Shown here in pieces: positions 12,613 to 25,100 of a DNA stretch of 64,000 bases. The notes beneath the pieces are model-generated. The model saw only the letters and a program-made list of their open reading frames with translations, ran no database searches and had not been told where the DNA came from. The DNA comes from Lepidonotus clava. Taxonomy: Eukaryota; Annelida; Polychaeta; Phyllodocida; Polynoidae. Position 1 is the first letter of the stretch, and each line of letters opens with the position of its first letter. The stretch is taken from contig OW387133.1 of NCBI GenBank assembly GCA_936440205.1, positions 10,382,001 to 10,446,000 of the forward strand. The letters are read 5' to 3'. A program made the position numbers and the translations under genes.

Positions 12613-13859
12613 AATGTACGTCCTCCGGAAAGCCATTGTGGGAACTGCTTATTGCAGCACATTCCAGGAGGACAATCCGGACTTTGATGGCTTGGGAACA
12701 GCCCGGATAGTGAGTGGGGAGACGTCCCAGCGTTACCCCTGGTGATTAGACATGCACAGGTGGGGAGGACGCCGGGGGGACGCCGGGCGTCTCCTGCACG
12801 GGGCGAGTTACGTCGGCCGCCGTCCCTAGTACCCCCGGCCCCCGCCACGGCCCCCTAATGGTAATAATAATAACCGGCCTCTCTAGAATCCTATCAAGAG
12901 GCAGACGCAGCCAGCAGAAAATTACTTCATGAATAAAGATGTTTATCGAAGATGACACCATGATTGCGTCGGGCGAATCCATATTCCAACCTATAAAACT
13001 TTGCAAGGTTTCCTCCCCCCTACTGTTGTCGCCCCCTCACTATGGGCGTGCTCTGCCCCCGACCCAGTCTAGGCTGTAGGTGTATGCGGGTTGTTTTATT
13101 TCCATACTATTGCTCTCCTCCAAAAACAAATTAGTTCTCGCATGCCACATCACTCTGAAATGAGGGGTTTGTAATGGTAAAGTCACTTTAGGTGGGAGTA
13201 TGTACTTGCCTTGAAGCAAGCTCGGAATAACGGTAATCCATACTTTTTGTGTGGGCGAAATTGACTAAGATTATAAGGTGACTCTTTAAAATGATAAGAA
13301 AATAATTTGACCTGTCAATAATTTTCAATAATTGTGACATATCCTATTTCTTGCCTAAATCAAATAATTAGATTTTTGAAAAATTGTCCGTTAGTCTGAA
13401 TCAGTTAAACTTGCTGGTCCAGCCACAAGGCGATAATGTTGTAAGTTCTCTAAGCTGAGGAGACATACATCCGTATAACAGTAACTTGTCATAGTTTTTC
13501 CGTATAACTATTGGTCTTCATAGTTAGATTACAAACAGCTCAATAGATCCCAGAGACTAGTTGCCTGCATTCTCGAGTCTAACACGTAAGTTTTAGTTAT
13601 AACTGTTAAGATCTAAAAGAATGCCACTTATGTGTATTTATATAATAATGTTGCTTCAGTTAATTGGACTCAAAGTACATGTCAAGAGTCCAGGCTCTCT
13701 CATTTCAACCAGCCTTGTCAGTAGACTAGTACTCGACACAAACATTCACTTAGAACAGCACTTCACCCGGTTGTTCTCCGTAGAGGATGTAAGTCACTCA
13801 TTGCTTTTTATAAACGGTTCCTTTTCTAGAAGTAGGGGAGAAAAGGAAAATCAATAAAG

Positions 13860-14410
13860 GGTGATGGGGGGCGCTCGACTTTTGACAGATGGTTTCCCGC
13901 GGGTCGCCACCACTTTGCATCTTGAACCATTAGAGTATCAAAGGGCGGGGGAAGTGATCGGTTTGGATACTGTGTGAGTCTCGGGCTTCACTGCAGCAGC
14001 TACCGGCCACGACCGTGCGATGTGGGGGCCCGGCCATATATCACGGCCCAAATGAGCAGGGCCTGGCTCGGGGACACGCTGTGAACAAGCCTTCAAGTTG
14101 TCATTACGCTAGTCTGTGGCCGCTAAATGAAGCCAAAGCTCAATAAATCATCGCCCGGGCCTTTACAGCCTCCAAAGACAACAGACAGTGCGAGTTGGAC
14201 TAATTAGGTACGGTTGAAGCTGGCCCGGCCGAGGACAGCTCCGACCTGGGTTAATGTATGAGCAGCAGCGTTATGATGTATACCACCGACTGACAATAAT
14301 CCCATGTAATGTGACAGCGTAGTTATCCGCGCACATACCCCGATACAGAGATCCCCTAATTATTCCCTCCTCCCTCTGGCATGGCCCGCTCCCGCCTGTA
14401 CTGTTATTAG
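13860..14410. other. GC-rich island with TAAT motifs, candidate regulatory DNA
   Basis: Unique, CG-rich sequence with interspersed attaat, ctaattag and caataaat words and no open frame of note. It resembles the islands at 25.2, 44.9, 50, 53.5 and 58 kb. The regulatory reading is inference. Confidence 0.35.
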
Positions 14411-17400
14411 AGATCGCCGTAGACCCACATCAAAATTTACCAACAACTAGCTGTCATGGAGGTGCTAAAGACATAGGGGACCTCCGACCCTGCCTGTGGA
14501 ACAATCTCTTTGAAATTCTAAATGCGTATCACATAAAGCAGTTCGGCATGGAGAGCGTGTGGCAGATGCTCATTAAAAGCTAAAAGTAGCTTTCTTTTTG
14601 AGTTGTTAGTATTTTGGGGAGCCATAAATCATATTTTTGGCTCCCTCTCATGTAGTGTTCAAGTGCCTTACGGGTTGCATGTACATCTCCTGTTTCATTA
14701 TGTGCCTTTCTGGCTTACCACCAAATTATCTGTTTGGTAATCGTCAAAGGCTTCCTTTATTATGGAAACTAATGTCTTATCACGAAACTAATACGGGACG
14801 TTTCCATTAATCATGATCTTCTAGAACTGAAGAATGCGATTCTCTCCCCATTTAAAAAAAAGTCAAAAGTAAGAGTTTCCTTTTAATATTAATATATTTT
14901 TCTGGAAGGATATTAGGGGAAGATTGGTCCATGTAAGACATACTGGATGTATAGGTAATTCTGTACCGTTTGGTCTGTCAGTTTAGTACCCTAAAAGTGT
15001 AAACATGATTGCAGTGCAGAGAACAATTATTGATGCAGCTCATGCAGTAGGGCATTCGATCTAAAAAAACAACACCATCTTTATATATTCTAAATTTTTT
15101 AGAAATTCTTTTGTCTGTGGTACCTTTCGCCAGGGAAATAATTATTCTGCCAGAGAGAGATCCCGTGGGAGATATCTTAAATTCTTCTATTCAGAGATGC
15201 CATTTTTCCTTCTTAATACTAATTTCTTTATGTTTTGCTTTAGCAAACAATTTTCAAAAATCCCCAATTTATTAAAGAAGAAGACTATTGTATTTTATTT
15301 CCTTGATCACAGGTATCAGATTCCCTTGATCAAATGTAACAGAAAGCATCCATATACATACCCCATTCGTCTACATCATGAGCATTAAACCCTTAATACC
15401 AAGTTTAGACGACTTTAGTTACTTTCTTCCTAATATACGGAAGTGGGGTTTGTTCTATTTCGGCAAACCCCTGAATACTTTCCCTAGAAGAGACCATTCT
15501 CTGATCCTTTCCCATTTACGAGGTTAGGTGAGGATAACTGTAGAAGCCGAGGTCACGGAGGTGAGCACACACCGAGGTAGACGACCCTCATGGCTGTTGG
15601 TATAATTCCAGCCTCTATAAATCAATTTAGTTGTGCTCGTGATGCTGCCTTATTAGGTTGACTGTCATCAAGCTGTGACTTGTCACACTAAATCCTCCAG
15701 GGCCCGTGTTTAATGGCTCTATGGCTGGAAAGTAATCAAAGTTAAAATTACATGAAAAACAATCATTTTTCACTCGTTACGGGAACACACTGTCTTAATT
15801 GGAAGCGTGTACATGGGGTTCTGTGTGTGTTATTTTTGCTTGTTGTACTCTTGATTCCCCAATGAATAAGGGATATGTAGATAAAACCAGACTATTGCAA
15901 CCCAGAACCTCATCAACAGTGTAGTTTATCTGCTATAGTGACAGGAAAAAACAGGTAATTTAACCTCTCATTTGCCACCAAACAGATCAGTGTTTGTGTC
16001 TTTATTTTGTGCAAGTCATATGCTTCACAATGTAAGCACGACATGTCTAGGGCTACATACATTGTACATATTCTATTTCACAAAGGGACTAGAATTACAC
16101 ACTTCATTTCCACGTGGCAGCCACAAAGTCAGCTTTGGGAAAACACATCAATGGGGCTTTGTCGAGCCCAACCCGTGTTGGCCGGGGCAGGCCACATTGT
16201 CCCTCTCCCTTTCTGTTGCCTGACTTTTTCTCACAGTTGAAGGATTTCACAGGACGATTTGGCTGAGCCTTTGATTCCATTCAGGCCGGTAAAAGGCCTG
16301 TCATAGCTCATAGGGGTTCGGGCCACTCTGAGTCGTTAACAGAGATAGCAGGGGCCGCTGGCCGGCCTGATAAGGCTGGTGCCCGGCCTGTAGACAATGG
16401 TTGAGTGGGCCTGCCGACACCAGCGGACTGACAGGTGAAGGCCCTCCCGCCGCTCCAACAAACGCTCACCGGGACCCAGCGAAACAACAGCCCGCCCACT
16501 TTGTTACACATACTGTTGTTTTAATCGGGGGGCCTCCGAGTGCGTTCTTATTTAAAATCCTGATAAAAATCACCGTTGTTTGCGGGGCATTGAAAGTGCT
16601 CTTCGCTTTTTGAAGCTGAGTTGGGATCAGATTTGTAATATGAGTACTTGGGAGTACGGGTCGCTTAGTGTCAATTTTACACAAAGTAATATTGCTCTTT
16701 TTTTTCAAAGTTCATCTCAAACTATAGGATCAAAGTCTATGTTTCTGATGAAAGTTAAACCTTAAAGTATCTTCACTTCAAAAAGATCAAACCGTTTATT
16801 TCCATATTAAATTTAAATTTCATCCAACACGGCTTATTGTTACACACGACACGTATCCGAGTGCAAAAGCTGTGTAAAATTGATATTACGTTTTTTTTCT
16901 ACAAAGTTTATTCTCCGGCCTACAACATAAGAGCATTTCTTGACTCGAACTGATTAGATGAGTGAGTGTCACGACATGTTTCAATATTGTACGTGCCGAG
17001 ACTGCGTCAACCAGTCGGGCCATATCCTAGTAACAGTTGTTGATTATGCCATCATTAAGCCAGTAATTACTGCTTTGAAGAGGTGAACTGTCTTGGTATT
17101 GAGCCCTGGCTGGGGAGTACGTATAGCAGTATAGGAGCTGTCTGTGGTATATTATAGGAGGGATGGCTCGGCGGTTGTCTGACCTAGATGATAAATGGCT
17201 TTCCGAATATGTGTCCATTTAGAGGTGACCTCAGGCTGCTAGGCCACAGGTATAAGCTTGGCCTCGTAGACTAACAGGTGTCCAGGCCAGGCCGACGGCT
17301 CGCTCCAAGCGTTACACGCTCGAACCGTCGATTGTAATATATTAATGCTACTTTATATACAAGACACCGGGGGACAATAAAGGAAATCGGTCCATCGGCA

Positions 17401-18540
17401 CTTCACGAAGGCAACATCCGATTGACTTGTAGGACGACCGCAACGTTTTTTCCCTCGTTGCTGTGAATGTTAATCATGTATCTTTTTGTTAGTTTTTCTC
17501 TGGCAGTGGTGAAGGATATCTAGGCATTCTGGGCAATGGTATTTCATATGAAAATGAATTCTTTACCGCCCCTATGATTGGGACCTGCGCACTATGCGAG
17601 AACTTCCTGTACCTCACAAGCCTAACCTCTCGCCACTTGTTCTTGGCCGAACTGAGAAGTAAATTGTCAGTCGTTATGTTGTTGCCCTAAAAAAGAACAG
17701 TGGGCCTCTATCATAAAGCCTGAGCCGGCGTTATGATATAAGCAACTCGAAATATGCAATAGTCTTCTCGAGTATCCCAGCGAGGATTCTTATCATTCTT
17801 TTTTTTATAAAATGTATTCACAATCTACTGAATTGGGAGTATGGTATTTTTCAACAGAGTTTCCATGACGAGATAAAAGAAAGAATTAAATATAGCTATG
17901 AGTAAAGTATATAAACTTATTAATTCCTGTACATTCTTAAATGTATGATCACTCTCAGTCTCATGGCCTCTCTTAGTTTGACATACTTGTACTAGGTAAG
18001 TTACTTTCACCTGCCTTGGCCTCTCAATTTGTCCTGAGAATGTAATTAAGAGGAAGATAATTAGCCAATTACGCTCCAATCTGTCGTGATATCCTCGCTT
18101 TTTCGGCATTTCTTACTTCACAATGACCTGTTTCGGCCTGTTCCCGAGTTTCGCCTAACATGCTATATACTGTATGTACACTGAGGAAACAAGATGTCAT
18201 TTGCAGAATAAATGCGTACATGTTTTCACTAATGATACGTTTGCTGAGGTCTAAAAATAAGAATGGTTGTATTCAGGTAACCCGACCTACCCAAAATCTT
18301 TCGCCCTACCCTAACTTTTTTTTAGGAAATGTTTTCAATTATTTTTTCAAAATCCAAAATAATTTCCCAGAAAAGCATGGAACAACATACACCTACAACA
18401 TAAATCTACCTACCTACCGTAATAATTTTGGCCCACAACTATTTTGTTGTTGGCCTAATAATAGTGTATTGTCATATCTAAAACGGGTATGGCATTTTAT
18501 TATTAAGAAAAACGTCATATTTGAAATCTATTTAATAAAT

Positions 18541-18582
18541 TTATATATAATGATTAATAAATTTATATATAATGATTAATAA
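18541..18582. repeat. Two-copy 21-bp tandem repeat
   Basis: tttatatataatgattaataa occurs twice in succession in AT-rich DNA upstream of the dioxygenase gene. Confidence 0.7.
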
Positions 18583-18957
18583 CATAACATTCTAAACGTA
18601 AACTATATTATGAAAAAGCCTCATAGGAATTTCTCAAAGTTATATGATTGGGAATCTTATCTAAGTTCCAATTATACACCACTTTAATCTTTACCATTAT
18701 CATACATAAAAGGCTAAGCACACCTCCAGCCTCTCTCTTGGAAGCTGGGCTTGGAGCTGGACACATCCCTTATCAACTAGAACTTACAAGGTGACATTAT
18801 TTTGAAACATTACCATAAATTATTCTAAAGGTCTATCACTTGAACAAAGCTAGCTCGCCCTAAATTATCAGTAACAGCTTTTAGCTTTGGACACTTACTT
18901 TTGCAACGCAACTAAAGTAACTTTTTACAGTATTATGAGACCCCCTCTGATTTTCAG

Positions 18958-19142
18958 AGTACCCCAACATGTTGAGTTCGGTGCGGACGTTGGTGGCAGG
19001 CCGCTGTGTCAGGGCCCTTTCCTCCTCCAGGGAAGTGATGACAGTTTCCTCCAGACCGGCCCTAAGGCACCAATGCCCTCGGCCGACCACCACATTGTTC
19101 AACGTCCAACCCTCCCAACGCCTGCTCTACACGGACATCACA
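18958..19142 (+). CDS. Dioxygenase gene, first coding exon (mitochondrial-type leader)
   Basis: The exon follows a good acceptor (ccccctctgattttcag) and ends at ACA before GTAAGT, phase 0. The start at 18969 gives MLSSVRTLVAGRCVRALSS, rich in Arg, Ser and Leu with no acidic residue until Glu22, as in matrix-targeting leaders. The acceptor 11 bases before the ATG implies an upstream 5' UTR exon. Confidence 0.8.
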
Positions 19143-22100
19143 GTAAGTGTCTTATATAAGTATGACAATATTGTTTTAAAGCTGTCATGATATATCATAA
19201 CCTACCCACCCTATATATACCAACCCGACCCCCTCCCACCCTTACTCCTGCGTATATATGTACTTCGGTCAACAGGGGCCATATGGGTAGTGTGTACTAG
19301 TGCCTTATATGACAACATTGTTTTGAGGCTGCCATCATATATCATAACCTACCTACCCTACCCCGCCCCCTCCCTTTACTCCTTTTGTCCCTCCATGTAA
19401 TACTAGCACTAACAGGGTCATATGGTTAATATACAAGCGTCTTATAAATGACAACATTGTTTTGAGGCTGTCATATGATATATCATTACCTACATCTACC
19501 CTCCCTCCCTACCAACCCCACCCCCTCCATTTCCTCCTCTTGTCTCTCCCTGTAATACTGAGTATACCAGCGACATGCATGACTAACACTATCATGCACA
19601 ACACGTGCTGGTGTATGTGTGTCTCCCCAGGTAGAGTATAGCATCCAAGCTCAAGGCGTTGCTAACCTAAATAAATCAGCGCATTATTAATCTCTCAGCG
19701 GCGACTGAGAAGAAACACGACCAACATCAAAGGGAGATAATCTGCGGACTTACCTATCACCAGCGCGCCTCTCTGACACTTAACATCCCAGGTCGTTAGT
19801 CATCGGCCACTTGGCACTAGCTGCTGGCCCACGTGAATGGGTAATGTGTATAAGTCCGTAGGCCCGGTAGGAGGAGCGCCTTGTGCGTGTGTGTGTCGGG
19901 GGAGGGATGGCTACAGGGAGGACCTGCCGAGATAGGTGGGCGGACGGGAGGAGGAGGAGGAGGAGGTGGTGGTACAGAGAGAACCTACAGAGATTGGTGT
20001 AAGTCAGTTTGGCGGGGCCCTGACGTCGTCGGACCTTAATGCTACTACTGGAGGACCGACTGATGGTTGGGGGGGGGGAGACGCTGGAAAGACGCTGGAG
20101 AGACGCTCGGCGGACAGCGCGCGTCCCAGCTGACGCCTGGTAGGAGGTGTAAGGTGGAGATTGTTGGTGTTGGGGTGGGCAGTGAGGAGGAGGAGGAGGA
20201 GGAGGAGGAGGAGTATAAATCTGAGCCTGGGGAGGGAATCCTATCCAGCACCACAGTACACAGGTCTACCTTTTACTACCACCAATACTACTACTACGAT
20301 GTCGCCGACGACACAGGGGCCGCGCTGCGCCGATTATGGCCGACTCGGGGTCGACCCGGGCTTGTTACAAGTCACCGACCAGGGCGGCCACGACACGCAG
20401 GAGTGGGTAAGGGAGGCACCTGGAGGAATTGAGGCATGACTTCCCCTGTCGCCGATACGACGACAGACATGTAGGGCATTCCCCTCACCCCTCCCCCCTC
20501 TACCACCACCACGGCCCAGGATTTCATGCCAACGCAGATTGGGCTGGCAAAGGTAGTAGCAACAACTAGGGACTCCCATACAAACCACATACAGACTAGA
20601 CAGGGCCCATACCAATGTGGGAACGGTAGTGTCGAGGTTGTCCCGTGGAGACTCCACAAGGCCCTCACTATGTCCAACGCGACCGACATGAGGAAATAAA
20701 AAAGATAAAAAAAAAAAACATGTGAAAAAATAAAGAGAAACGCTCTATTTTTCGTTCTTTTTTTATTTTTGTTTCTTTCTTAGCTGGCCAAGGTGTGGCC
20801 CAGGTGACGTTAGGGTCATGGCAATACGTGTAGGTCCCCCATCTGATGTACAGTTTGATAAGGTCCAACCAGACCCAAAACCCCTGGAGCAATGACCTTA
20901 CTGGCCTCTACACCCTCAGGGTCAGGTTAAAAAAAGACCTGACCCTAACCTTCAATTCGATGAAAATAAAGAGTAGAATTAGTTTTATGCGCTTGCATTT
21001 TATTTACCTAATGTCCCTAGTTTAATCCCTGGTTAGAAGTTGTAAAGCCAGACCTTTACAGAATTAGCTCGCAGCGCCACAGACCTATAGCGAACATTTC
21101 TGAAGAGTCTCATTAGAAATTCAGCACCCCCCTCATTAAAGGTTTATACCTTCCTGTACTTTTGTATTTCCATAGGGCGTGCGATGAAAACTCAATTTGG
21201 GGAAGAATCATAGATTGTGTATACGGGCATATGTAGGCGTTGCAATACATTGGCAGTCAATATAAAAATGATTATGGTGTTTATCATTTATGACTCCTAC
21301 ATACCTGGGCAGAACAAAACAATCAACAATAATCTCAATTGCTGAAATAGTCAAAAACAAAGTGCAAATTGCTGAAGCACAAGTTTTATCATTCCAATAT
21401 TTGATAATTCTTGTAGTAATAAAAATGCAACCGAATTAATCCTGTATCTCGTGGCACATTCTTTCCTCATGCCCTTTTTTCTCTAATGGACACATTGAAA
21501 ATACACAATCTAGTTATGGTAATCTTTTGTTTTGTTCTCACTGAACCTGAAGGGAAGGAGTGCAGAACAAAGATGAAATATAATTCACTGTAACAAGCTA
21601 ATGACTCGCGCCCACTATCCTTGTCAAAATATTTTTTACTCAAAAAAAAAGGAGATGCGTGAGTAAAGTGCATTAAACGAGAAGGCTTGCTGTTTTGCAT
21701 TGGGTGAGAGTACTGAACGTTTCTTTTTGTGTGGATACACCGGGAGTAAAAGCTCCAGGAGGAACGACAGCTTGTAAAGGGACATTACGCTGTCGGCGGA
21801 CAATATCAAAAGTTAATTACACATTCATTCTGCAATCAGGCCCTATCAGTATCAGCTGGCAGGCATTGAGGAGGCCACACAGCCTACGGGCCTTCCCACC
21901 CCCCAATACACTCTACAAGACATCCCTCCCCCAATACACTCTACAAGACGTCCCCTCCCCCAAATACACCCTACACATCTTTCCCTCCCCCAATAAACCC
22001 TACATGTCCCCCATACAAGCTACAGCTCCCCCCCCCCCTCCAAATACAACTGTGATGAATGCCTATTCATCCGATATGCAAAGAGACCAAAATGAGAAAA

Positions 22101-25100
22101 GAAAGGTAATATGACAAAAGTATATATGTTGATAAAGGAAAGAAAGTGTAAAAGCCCGAAAAAGAGGCCCGAAAATGTAAGAAGGACCGCAAGTGTAAAG
22201 GAACGAAAGTGTAAAGGACCGAAACCCGAAAGGTCCCGAGAAATGTAAACCGGAAGTGATATGTAAACCGGAAGCGATAATGTAAACCGGAAGTGACGTC
22301 AATTGTAATCACGTGACCAAAAGCAGCCAATCAGGGCTAATCTCTAGAGTATATAAAGGGGCGGTGAGGCCCGAATAAACGAGTTCTTTCACAGTTCGCC
22401 TTGTGTCCACACGTGTCTTCTTCCCTTAAACAACTGCTGAGATGAGCCGATATGAGTTAATTAATTACAAGTTCGAGTAAAATAGCAGAAGTTCGAGGTA
22501 ACTAAGCGAAACTTAGGACGGGGGCCCGAAGGCCCGAGGAATGGAAGTGAGGCCCGGAGGACCGAAGTAGGGCACGAAGGCCCGAAACTGGCCCAGATGG
22601 AGTCCCGGAAACGCAGGCCCGGAATGGCACGAAGGCCCGAAACCCGGCACGGAGACCCGGAATCCAGGGGAACGGCGGCGCGACTGGCTCGGCCCCACGC
22701 TACCAAACAATAGGCGACCGTCGGCCCGACAACCCCGTGGACCGGAACCCGGGGTGGACCGCCCTATCGAAGTGAATACCGGCATTGGAGATAGAGAGCT
22801 GATCCACGACTCCCCCCTACCCCTAGCATATTTTCCCTTCCCCGCAGTCCTCCGTACGACACCGAGCACCGATTCCCGACCGACTCGCTCAAACCCCCTC
22901 GTGCGCAAGGCACGACTCTAAAAACATCACATCTCGGTTTCTTGCCCGGATTCTCCGTCCGTCCGAGACCCGAAACAATTCCCACGTCCCTCTGCTGTAG
23001 GACTCGGAAACCCCGACCTACCAGGGAACGTCACACAACCAACAGGTTGTTCCCCTCCCCCAATACACCCTACAGGCCTTCCCCTCTTTCCAATACACCC
23101 TACAGGCCTACACCTCCCCCCAATGCACCCTACATGCCTTTCCTCTCCCAATACACTCTACATTCTTCCCTCTCCCCTGAATACACCCTTCAGACCTTCC
23201 CCTCCCCAATACACCCTACACATCTTCCCCTCAACCAATGAACCCTATAAGTTCCCCATACAAGCTACAGGTCCCCCCCCCTCAATACAACTAACAGGTC
23301 GTCCCCCTCTCCCAACTACACCCTACAGACATTTCCCTCCCACCACATACATTCTACAAGCCTTCCCTCCCCCAATACACTCTACTGGCCTTCCCCTCCC
23401 TCATACACCCTTCAGGCCCTCCCCCTCCCCCAATACACTCAACAAGCCTTCCCCAAAACGCTCTACAGGTCTCCCCCTCCCCAAATATACCCTACAGGCC
23501 TTCCCTTCCCCCAAATACACCCTACTTGCCTTTCCTCAATACACTCTACAGGCCCTACCCTCTCCCAATACACTCTACATGCCTCCCCCTCCCCCAATAC
23601 ACCCTACAGGACTTCACTCTCCCCCAATACACCCAGCCAAGCCTTCCTCTCTCCCCAATACACTCTACAGGCCTACCCCTATCCCTATGCATCCTATGGA
23701 CCTCCCCCTCCCCCAATACACCCTACAAGCCTTCCTCTCTCCCCAATACACTCTACAGGCCTACCCCTATCCCTATGCATCCTATGGACCTCCCCCTCCC
23801 CCAATACACCCTCCAAGCCTTCCTCTTTTCCCATACACTCTACAGGCCTACCCCTCCCAAATACACCCTACAGACCTTCCCCTTCCCCACAAAAACACCC
23901 TACAGGCCTTTCCCTCTCCCAATAACCCTTGCAGGCATTTCCCTCCCCCAATACACCCTCCAAGCCTTCCTCTCTCCCCAATACACTCTACAGGCCTACC
24001 CCTATCCCTTTACACCCTATGGACCTTCCCCTCCCACAATACACCCTCAAAGCCTTCCTTTCTCCCCATACACTCTACAGGCCTACCCCTTCCCAAATAC
24101 ATCCTACAGACCTTCCCCTCACCCCAATACCCCCTACAGGCCTTCCCCTCTCCCCAATAACCATTGCAGCCTTCCTCCTCCCCCAATACACCCTACAGGC
24201 TGTCCCCACATCCAATACACTCTACTGGCCTTCCCCCAATACACCGTACAGGCCTCCACCTCTCCCCAATACACCGCAGAGGCCTCCCCCTCTCCCCAAT
24301 ACACTCTACATGCCTCCCCGGCATGCCTCCCCCACCCCCAATACATTTAACATGTCTTCCCCTCCCCCAATCACCCTGTGGGGGTTCCGGGGAAGAATAT
24401 AGGCCCCCAGTGGTCCCTGCTGATTGTATAAGGCAATGATATGGGGGATCCAGCCCTGACCAAGTAGTTCTTTAGGTTCAATTCCCTGTTGGTCCTGGGT
24501 TCACTGAGGGATGAGGTACAGCAAAAATGATTTCCAGGTTCTGATCCTCTGCTGTTTGCCCGCCCTGTCACCTTCATCTCATAGATTCAATCAGCACAGA
24601 CAGAATTCTTCCGAACTTGTTTACGCCGCGAAACTGACCGTGGCTGTTGGTATGGTGTAAAACACCCAACACTCACTCACTCCCTACCCCAATACACCCT
24701 ACAACCCTTCCGCTCCCCAATACACCCTACATGCCTATCCCCCCACACACTCTTCAGGCCTTCCCCTACCCCAGTACACCCTACAGCCCCCCAATACACT
24801 CTTCCCCTCCAAGAACGAAATTCAGCGAAAATACAATTTGTACTGAGTGCAGATTCAGTATGGGCTTGTAGTAACACTTTAGTAGTCAATCATTGGAAAT
24901 TCATTGGTTGCGAAGTGCTGAATCAGAATGTCCGAAATATTTAAATGAATCATAGAATGTACAATCAGTAGTATTTCAGTATCTCATTTCAATATTTCAT
25001 ACATTCTGATCAAGGAAGTATCCACTGCTGTTTGGTCTGGGCTCCCCCAAGACACCCTACGGGCCTTCCCCTTGTACCCCCAATACACACTGCTCCTTTG

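Larger units (their letters stand above)
12613..18957. other. Upstream region of the dioxygenase gene, no coding seen
   Basis: I see no recognisable coding. The stretch alternates AT-rich DNA with GC-rich, non-repetitive islands at about 13860-14410, 15540-15720, 16140-16510 and 17220-17330 that carry TAAT/ATTA cores. A first non-coding exon and promoter for the gene at 18958 should lie here or further left, because 18958 follows a good acceptor, but I could not place them. Confidence 0.45.
21893..25090. repeat. C-rich minisatellite, unit about 29-30 bp, interrupted
   Basis: Dozens of units of the form ccaatacaccctacaggcc plus ttcccctcccc run from about 21893 to 22050, 23036 to 24375 and 24683 to 24800, with a last fragment near 25045-25090. 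The solo LTR at 22051-23035 and the SINE at 24376-24682 split the array. A higher-order repeat of about 90 bp (plain and ttcctctctccccaatac-type units with a tatccctatgcatcc variant) is visible between 23630 and 24080. The long Pro/Thr/Leu frames through it are not genes. Confidence 0.9.

Noticed and set aside
23123-24402. Long Pro/Thr/Leu frames of 345, 274 and 157 codons
   Set aside because: They are translations of the C-rich minisatellite in several frames at once, with no splice, signal or domain evidence.
24470-24490. Possible tRNA gene from a B-box-like ggttcaattcc
   Set aside because: No cloverleaf can be drawn around it, and the same text recurs in three repeat copies with target duplications, so it belongs to a SINE.
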